A stretch of 64,000 nt of DNA, from the NCBI GenBank assembly GCA_018857735.1, contig JABMCL010000796.1, positions 47,501-111,500 of the forward strand. Reading direction: 5' to 3'. Both the position numbers and the translations under genes were made by a program. The number at the start of each line of letters is the position of its first letter. Positions within the stretch are counted from its first letter, which is position 1. Below the pieces are notes generated by a model. That model was not told the origin of the DNA, made no database searches, and saw nothing but the letters and a program-made list of their open reading frames with translations. This document shows, piece by piece, positions 44,901 through 53,900 of the stretch. The stretch is from Alviniconcha marisindica (taxonomy: Eukaryota > Mollusca > Gastropoda > Provannidae).

Positions 44901-47900
44901 GTAAACCGATGCTTTGAGTTGGATTCAGTCTATAGACTCGAAGCAGAATGTGCATTGAAGAGCCCAATGGCATGCGCCATGGAAGACGATAGTGATTGGT
45001 TCATGACAGTGATGAGAATCCGAGCTCGCACCAGATAATTCATGTAATTATTTCTCTGCTTTCTTTTCAGGATGGGAAGGTTGAGCCGGAGAGTTTCACA
45101 CACAAGTTGCAGCATGAGCTGAAATCGTCTCCCCAGCCATACCTAGTCCCTTTCCTGAAGGTGAGTCCCCTTCTCTTGGGTATTGTCTCATGGTCTGGTT
45201 GTTTCCATTCCGTTTCATTTTCTCCCCCTCCCCAAGTAAGTAAACATGGTGCTTAACATCCACAGAAACCATAAGTCTTATTACGGAAGGGGGGGGGGGG
45301 GGGGGTATGGAGGTGGGGGAAGAGGGAGATTATATACCTGTCGCTACACTGTCACCACCAGAATGACTTCTGCATTAAGATAGGCAGCGATGAGAGTTTC
45401 AGTAGGAAGTGATGGACAACGTCACAGGACAGTGTCCACAAACCACAACCTTTTTGAAGAGAAAGGATAGCCAAAGCGGTATCGAACCGAGGTCCTTCCG
45501 CTTACCAGCCTAACGCCTTACCGCTAGGCCAAACCGGCTCACAATTCTCTCCCCCCCCCCCCCCAGTGTTTTTGTTTATATTGTGGTTGCTTTTGTGACC
45601 TGCACAGGCTTTTTCCTGCTTTGTTTTGGTTCGTAAATCATGGAACGCTAAGTAAATAATTCTGTAGGTTTAGAAAAGGTTACACAAAGTACCTTTTTTC
45701 TTTTAGTCCGCCAGTTTGAAGGGTGCATGCGCCTGGCTTCCAACAGCCTTTACTGATTGAGTCTTTACTGGATACTTGATAGTCTTTACTGACTCAGTCT
45801 TTACTTGAGAATCTGTACTTTCTCTGTCTTGACCTGATGGCGTAAAACTTTGTTACAGAAAAGTCTGCCGATGCTGCGTCAGTCCATGCAGTTGGGAAGG
45901 ATGGGCATTGACGGGATTCGGCCTCCACCTCACGAGGTTGTCATAGCAACCACTACATCTCAGGCTACACCAGCGACCGTTCACAGACCGCAAATTGCAG
46001 CACAGCCTACTGCCATAGTCAGACCACCGCTGGTGGGTTTGGTTCTTAATGCTCTTTTTTGTGTGTGTGTTGTAATTTTGTAATTGTCTACTGTCAGCGA
46101 ATGATTGTAGAAAACTGTTGGGGGGGGGGGGGGGTAATGAGCAGGTTTGAGTGCATGTCTTTTTTGTTTGTTTGTACATTTTCTTCTCTTTCTCAAGTGC
46201 TGTGTGTGACCATGTTCTGTGAATGCAGATTTGTTTTTACTGCACATTACCATGACCGTCAACATTACATCAGAGAGAATTTGTTTGATCATTTTCCCTG
46301 CAAACATATATTTGACCCACTCTCACAAGAGAGGAGACAAATTGGCCATAAGTTATGGGAGCTATAAAGACAAAACTCATTACTGGTACTTTCTGGTTGG
46401 TGTCCGTAACTCACAGCGCCCAAATGGATGCCACTGCACGCAGCACCAGCCATGTAACAACTAAACAGCACTGTAACAACTTAAGTGGATATTTAAGATG
46501 TGCTGGGTAAAGCTGCAGTCACTCATTACTGCATAGTGAGTCCTGGAAGCAGAGCTAGTGCTATAGTTGCCACAGTGAAGTGCTTAGGGCTCATCTTGAG
46601 ATGAGGCGCTCAACAAGTGTACACGCATAATGTATATAAAATAAATCGTCACATGTCAGAGCCTGTCATCCAGAGGTGTTATAGTTTTGCCAAATAGTTT
46701 CAACAGCTCCATTGCAGCTTGCATCTTATACTTATCCTTGATTACCATGTTTGTAACTTTTGAAGGAAATAGTGATATGGGTGACTGAAAAAATAAGTTT
46801 TGAAAAAAGTGTAGTGGGGTAGGTGGGGAACTTCAGCATACATGTTTTTCTCAGATTGATCATGTCCATGTATCTGTTTGTATATATATATATTTTTTAA
46901 TCAAAAAAATTCATGCTTGCATGCTTGCTTTCATGTCTAATCCGTCTTTCATATTGCCAATTCAGACAAATGCTGCGTTGAAACAACCCAAATCGTTCCA
47001 AGGTGCCTCTCTGTTGACTCGACCACAGACAATTACCCCTCCTGGTAATTCTGTTCTGGCCCAACAGAAAGCCAATATGGTGACGGCAACACAGATCCAG
47101 AACAAGGTACCTGTGCCTCAAACAGTGCGTCCTCCTCTGTCGCAACTTGGCCCTGCGTCCAGCAAAGTTCTCTTGCAGACATCCAAGCCTGCAGCTTCGC
47201 AAGCAGCCAATGCCTCACGAATCAAAGGTGGAGCTTCTGCCACTGTGACGGCAGCACTGGCGGCCCACGCTCAGAAGCTGGACACGAACAGTTTGGCAGC
47301 GTCGCACAAAGAGAAACGGAAATTTGAGGCCCTCAAGTGAGTAGATTTTTTTTTTAAAGTGTGTGATAGTTCCTTGCTGAGCTCAAAGAACTTTCTTTCC
47401 TCCCAAGCTTTTGGTTTACTACCTTTTGGTAGTAACTAGTATGTTTCCATGTGGGTTGCATAATGCATTCAGATGATTTAAATTGCCTTGTTCGATTAAA
47501 GCTGATGTCCTTCGTCATCAGTAAATGTGCACCATTACTTATTTTGAAGGTGTCTTTTTGTTTGTTTGGAATCAGCCAACCTTTTTGTTCCACTACTGTG
47601 CATTAGCTTGTGAGAAAAGCCAGGAAACCACTCAGTTTAGTTGTGTTTTGAAATGCACATGGTACTGAACGTGGTCTGACTGGCATACGTGTCATGTCTG
47701 TGTAGTGTTGTGGTCTTGTTCAATAGACACGAGTTTTGTTTAAACATCTGGTCAGACACATGCATGTTAGTGTTGGTGCTCAGTCATTATTAACCCCTTC
47801 ACTGCCCCAGCCTGTAAAATTTCTGGGCTGAAAGATGCATAGACGCACCTGCAAGCAGTATACTTCCCGGTCCTATAACATGCTTTTAATGCTGCTCATT

Positions 47901-50900
47901 TTCTTGAAAATCCGTTTACATGCCAGTGCAAAAAAGAAGACAAAAAAAGGCTTAAGGGTTTCAAATTTCGTACATTTATGTGTTATTTTCAAATGACGTC
48001 ATGGCAGTGAAGGGGTTAAAGTGGATCAGTGTTCACACACGCACAAACACATGCATGTACACAGTATACACATGTGAGTACCCAGTATTTCTTTCTTTTT
48101 CTCTGCGGCTAACTTTAGCGTTTGTGGAGCAGTCATTATAGCTCAGCATACTGCGCTTTCATCTGCACAATTATCAAGCGCTGTTTTAAGATTGTTACAA
48201 TGCACGCATGCGTGCAAGCACACCCTCATAATGGCCACGGTTATCTCCAGGTAGAGCTGGCTTCAGCATGTACTGAATAATTGTGATGCAGCATGCTGCA
48301 TTCTACTGGGATTCTGTATCACTTACACAGTTGTCAGTACCTATGTTGTGGTTGTCGCACCAACATGCATTTACCCGCGCTTGTGCACGTGCGCACCCAC
48401 CCACCCACCCATGTAACCCCCTCCCACCCACAGACATGCAGGCAAGCACATGCCAGCTTCTACCCCGCAGTTCAGCCGACTCCAGAATAATACCCTGAGC
48501 ACTCATGATAGCACATCGCGCTTACCTGCAACTGTGGGTCATCCGCACAGTTGTCGAAACCTGTGTTAAGGTGATTTTCCTAAGATCTGTGAATCACATC
48601 CAGGGACGACAACGATGACATCAATGATGTGGCAACCATGGGTGGCGTCAACCTGTCGGAGGAGTCGAAAAACATTCTGGCCACCAACTCCGAGCTGATT
48701 GGTTCCCAGATCCGCTCTTGTCAGGACAAGACCTTCCTCCCCCAGGACCTTCTTATGAGTCGCATCGCTGCTGTTGGTGAGTCAGCTGTTACTGAGCCTA
48801 GTGTGGCCTGTTCCTGCTTCTGTTGTTGTTGACTGCTTTCCTCTGCTAAAGCTGGAACTTGGGCGGTTCACCAAGAGTTGGGGGTGAGATTTTGTGTGTG
48901 TAGCTTTTTCCTGCGTAGAAATAGTGCTCTGGCATTGAGCAATGGCCACCGTTTAGATGGCTGCCCTCTGAGCTGTGGTAGCAAAATCTTATGGGGGGGG
49001 GAAAGGTGAGGAAGATCTGTTTTGATATATGGAGCATCGGAAAGAGGCGGTGGTGGAAACGATGCTAGCCTAAGCAGGACAGGTTATAACTTGTACAGCA
49101 GTGTTCCCTGTAGACATTTTAAGTAACAGTAAAAATGTCCCCCCCGCCAAGATATATGAGGGTCAAACAGATGAAACTGGGGGTCACAACATTCAGTAGC
49201 TGTTAACTTATAAGCGTTTTTGGACGTTTATTTTGGGGGGGGATGTAACTGACCATCTTCACACTTTGTTGTTGACAAAAGATACAAAACGGTCAACCTT
49301 TGTCAGTCAGCATTTGAAGAGTTCTTCCAGAAGTGACTTTTGAACCAATCAACGTTGCGGATAGGAATCTCACTGAGCAAGCAGGGTATTTGCTTTTCAG
49401 ACTTTTGTATCTTGTTCAACTTGCAGATGAGCTTCACCCAGATAAAACCATCTTTGTTGACTGGGCATAAAAAAAACAAGTTACAGATGAGTCAGAGTGT
49501 CTCCATGGCTTAAAAATGTATCAGTTTAATACTTAGGCCTCACATCTGTGTGTGTACAAAATCTCAGCATAATAGACCTGCAGTGGTGTGTTATCTAGAA
49601 CACTGATATAGAAAAGGATGCTTCTTGCTGGCAGCTGATGGAATTGCAGGTAGATTGCAGCTGTCTTCAGGTGTGGTCCCAAGCTTTGTTTCAGCCCCCA
49701 GCCACTTTTGAAATGAAAGTCATACATGTGTGGTAATGCAGCTTCCTGAAAGTAGAACTGTTTGTCTTCATAGCTGAATGTTGAACAGTTTGTCTTCATG
49801 GTCGCTGTTCATTTTATCTGTTTGTTAAGAAAGTGGGAGTTGGGATATATTACAAAACCGTCTGTAGCAAAAAAAAATTCTGACTGCCTGTCTCTGTCTG
49901 TCACTACAGATATTTTTTGTCCAGCCTATTTTTGATTTAAAAAAAAAATCATTAAATTGATAGGAAGATAGTAGCTGCAGCTCTGTTTCGCTAAGGGTTG
50001 CTATCAAAATACACTGCCATTTTGGTGTCAGTATCACCATACGTATACCTTTACTTTTCAGCCAAGAAGCATGGGTTGGATGGAGTTTCCCCTGATGTCG
50101 CTCGCATCATTTCCCACGCTACTCAGGATCGATTGCGAGACCTCGTCAGCAAGCTGTCTGTCATTGCCGAGCACAGGATGGAGATTTACAAAATGGACCC
50201 GCGCTACGAAGTTTCATCGGATGTGCGTGGCAAGCTGAAGTTTCTGGAGGAGCTGGACAAGGTGGAGAAGAAGCGCCATGAGGAACAGGAGCGAGAGGTG
50301 CTCCTGCGAGCTATCAAGGTATGTACTCATTGATCTGTATGCAGTGCATAGTCCTTCCCTTTAGTTCTCCATGCAGGGGTTGCAATCTCAGCTCTGAAAT
50401 GTAAAATAATGCAGCACCATGTGATTTTAATCAGCTATTTTCTCTCTCTCTCTGTCTCTCTCTCCCCCCCCCCCCCCCCCCCCCCCCTTCTTTTTTTAAG
50501 GGTAAATGTATCATTAAATTTGTTTTCCATGCTTTGACATCAAGAATAAATACAATTATGGATTAAAAATGACACCTGAGAATTGGTTTGTCCTTTTTTT
50601 TTTTTTTTTCTCAAAGCTTATCATTGTGGGGCATTTATTTGAATAGCATGCATCTGTCATCTGCAGTACACATTCAGTCAATCAGTCATACCTACTTGCA
50701 CAGTGCTGCTTCTGGTCTGTTTGGTTGCCTGTTCAACAAATGCAGAAATTTAATATAACTGTGGACTGTAAGATATATGTGTGAACTGGTTGTCTGTTCA
50801 GTCAAATGCAGAAATACAGTTGTGGATTACAAACATCCATAAATTGGTGGTCTGTTCAGAGTTTTCTACAGTACTGCTGACTAGCTATACAAGGAGACTA

Positions 50901-53900
50901 TGGTTCAGAATTGCTGATTGTCTGCATGCGGAGTCATTCAAAGAATGAAGGCCCTCAAGTAGCTGCTCATGTGTTTGAATTAGTTGTCTATTCAGGCAAA
51001 TGCAGAACTACAATACAGTTGTAGATTATACAGAAAAACAAAACAGGGTCAGTGTGGATTATAAGAAACAAAATCTGACTTGGTTGTCTGTTTTCTAACT
51101 GCTGACTAGCTGCACAAGGGGAGAGTGGTTGAGAGTGTCTGATATCTGTGTGTGCAGAGTCGCTCAAAGAACGAAGACCCAGAGCAGCTGAAGTTGAAGC
51201 AGAAAGCAAAGGAGCTCCAGCAGGCAGAGGCCGAAGAAGTTCGGCAGCGAGAAGCCAACCTGACAGCTCTGGCAGCCATTGGTCCTCGCAAAAAGCGAAA
51301 ACTGGACCTTGGAGAATCAGGAGTATCAGTAAGCTAACCACCATGCTTAGATTGTGTGTGTGTGTGTGTGCGTGCGTGCATGTCAACCCCCCCACCTCCC
51401 TTTTCTCTGTGTGTCTCTCTCCCTGTTAGTCTGCCAGAGAGTGAGTCAGTCTGTCTGTCTGCCTAAGTCTGCCTTGAGAGTGAGTCTGTCAGTCTGTCTG
51501 CCTAAGTCTGCCTGAGAGTGAGTCTGTCAGTCTGTCTGCCTAAGTCTGCTTGAGAGTGAGTCAGTCAGTCTGTCTGCCTAAGTTCTTGGGGTTTAGAGTC
51601 AGTCTGTCTGCCTAAGTCTGCTTGGGGGAGTCAGTCTGTCTGCCTAAGTCTGCTTGGGGGAGTCAGTCTGTCTGCCTAAGTCTGCTTGAGAGTCAGTCTG
51701 TCTGCCTAAGTCTGCTTGAGAGTCAGTCTGTCAGTCTGTCTGCCTAAGTCTGCTTGAGAGTGAGTCTGTCAGTCTGTCTGCCTAAGTCTGCTTGAGAGTC
51801 AGTCTGTCTGTCTGTCTGCCTAAGTCTGCTTGAGAGTCAGTCTGTCTGCCTAAGTCTGCCAGAGAGTGAGTCTGTCAGTCTGTCTGCCTAAGTCTGCTTG
51901 AGAGTGAGTCTGTCTGTCTAAGTCTGCTTGAGAGTCAGTCTGTCTGCCTAAGTCTGCTTGAGAGTCAGTCAGTCTGTCTGCCTAAGTGCTTGAGAGTGAG
52001 TCTGTCTGCCTAAGTCTGCTTGAGAGTGAGTCTGTCAGTCTGTCTGCCTAAGTCTGCTTGAGAGTGAGTCTGTCTGTCTGCCTAAGTCTGCTTGAGAGTC
52101 AGTCAGTCTGTCTGTCTGCCTAAGTCTGCTTGAGAGTGAGTCTGTCAGTCTGTCTGCCTAAGTCTGCTTGAGAGTTTTCTGTCTGTCTGCCTAAGTCTGC
52201 TTGAGAGTCAGTCTGTCTGCCTGTCTCCTGGAACTTCTCTTCTGCCTTCCCCTTTTCTTTCTGTTTTCCCTATGGTCTGCTTGAGAGTCAGTCTGTCTGC
52301 CTAAGTCTGCCAGAGAGTGAGTCTGTCAATCTGTCTGCCTAAGTCTGCTTGAGAGTGAGTCCGTCTGCCTAAGTCTGCTTGAGAGTGAGTCTGTCTGTCT
52401 GTCTGCCTAAGTCTGCTTGAGAGTGAGTCTGTCTGCCTAAGTCTGCTTGAGAGTGAGTCTGTCTGTCTGTCTTCCTGGCAACCTCTCTTCCCCTTCCCCT
52501 CTTTCTTTCTGTCTCTCCCTATTGTCTGCCTGAGAGTGAGTCTGTCAGTCTGTCTGCCTAACCCCTGCTTCCCCAGTGTCTTTCTGTCTGTCTGTCTCCC
52601 CCTGTGGGTCTCCCTTGAGAGTGAGTCTGCCCCAAGTCTCCGGGGTGAGCTGTCAATCTGTCTGCCTATTTCTTTCTTGAGAGTGAGTCCGTCTGCCCTT
52701 GGTCTCCCTTGAGAGTGAGTCAGTCTGTCCTGCCCTGCCTCCAGTCTGCTTGTGGGGGTCTGTCTCCTTGGGTCTCCCTTGAGAGTGAGTCTGTCTGTCT
52801 GTCTTCCTGGCAACCTCTCTTCCCCTTCCCCTCTTTCTTTCTGTCTCTCCCTATTGGTCTGCCTGAGAGTCAGTCAGTCAGTCTGTCTGCCTGACAACCC
52901 CTCCTCCCCCTCCCCCATTTCTTTCTCTGTGTGTCTGTCTCTCCCTGTTGGTCTGCCTGAGAGTGAGTCTGTCTGCCTGACAACCCCTCCCCCATTTCTT
53001 TCTCTGTGTGTCTGTCTCTCCCTGTTGGTCTGCCTGAGAGTGAGTCAGTCATCTCTGTGCCTGTCAACTCCTCCCCCATTCTTTCTCTGTGTGTCTGTCT
53101 CTCCCTGTTGGTCTGCCTGAGAGTGAGTCAGCCTCTCTGCCTGTCAACTCCTCCCCCCCCCATTTCTTTCTCTGTGTGTCTGTCTCTCCCTGTTGGTCTG
53201 CCTGAGAGTGAGTCAGCCTCTTGCCTGTCAACCTCCTCCCCCACTTCTTTCTCTGTGTGTCTGTCTCTCCCTGTTGGTCTGCCTGAGAGTGAGTCAGTCA
53301 GTCTCTGCCTGTCAACTCCTCCCCCCATTTCCTTCTTTCTCTGTGTGTCTGTCTCTCCCTGTTGGTCTGCCTGAGAGTGAGTCAGCCTCTCTGCCTGTCA
53401 ACTCCTCCTCCCCCCCCCCCCCCACTTCTTTCTCTGTGTGTCTGTCTCTCCCTGTTGGTCTGCCTGAGAGTGAGTCAGCCTCTCTGCCTGTCAACTCCTC
53501 CCCCCCCCCCCCCCCCCACTTTCTCTGTGTGTCTGTCTCTCCCTGTTGGTCTGCCTGAGAGTGAGTCAGCCTCTCTGCCTGTCAACTCCTCCTCCCCCCC
53601 CCCCCCCACTTTCTCTGTGTGTCTGTCTCTCCCTGTTGGTCTGCCTGAGAGTCAGTCAGTCAGTCTCTCTGCCTGTCAACTCCTCCCCCCCCCCCATTTC
53701 TTTCTCTGTGTGTTCTCTCTCTCCCTGTTGGTCTGCCTGAGAGTGAGTGAGTCTGTCTGTCTCTGCCTGTCTCGTGCGGCCTCTCCCTCTGTCTTTCACA
53801 TCACATGGCTGTTCTTCTGCGTCTTTGCAATATCACAAGGAGTTAGCTGCTGCTGGCCTAGCCTAGCCCTGCCTCTCCTGATCACCCTTTCCATGCCCTG

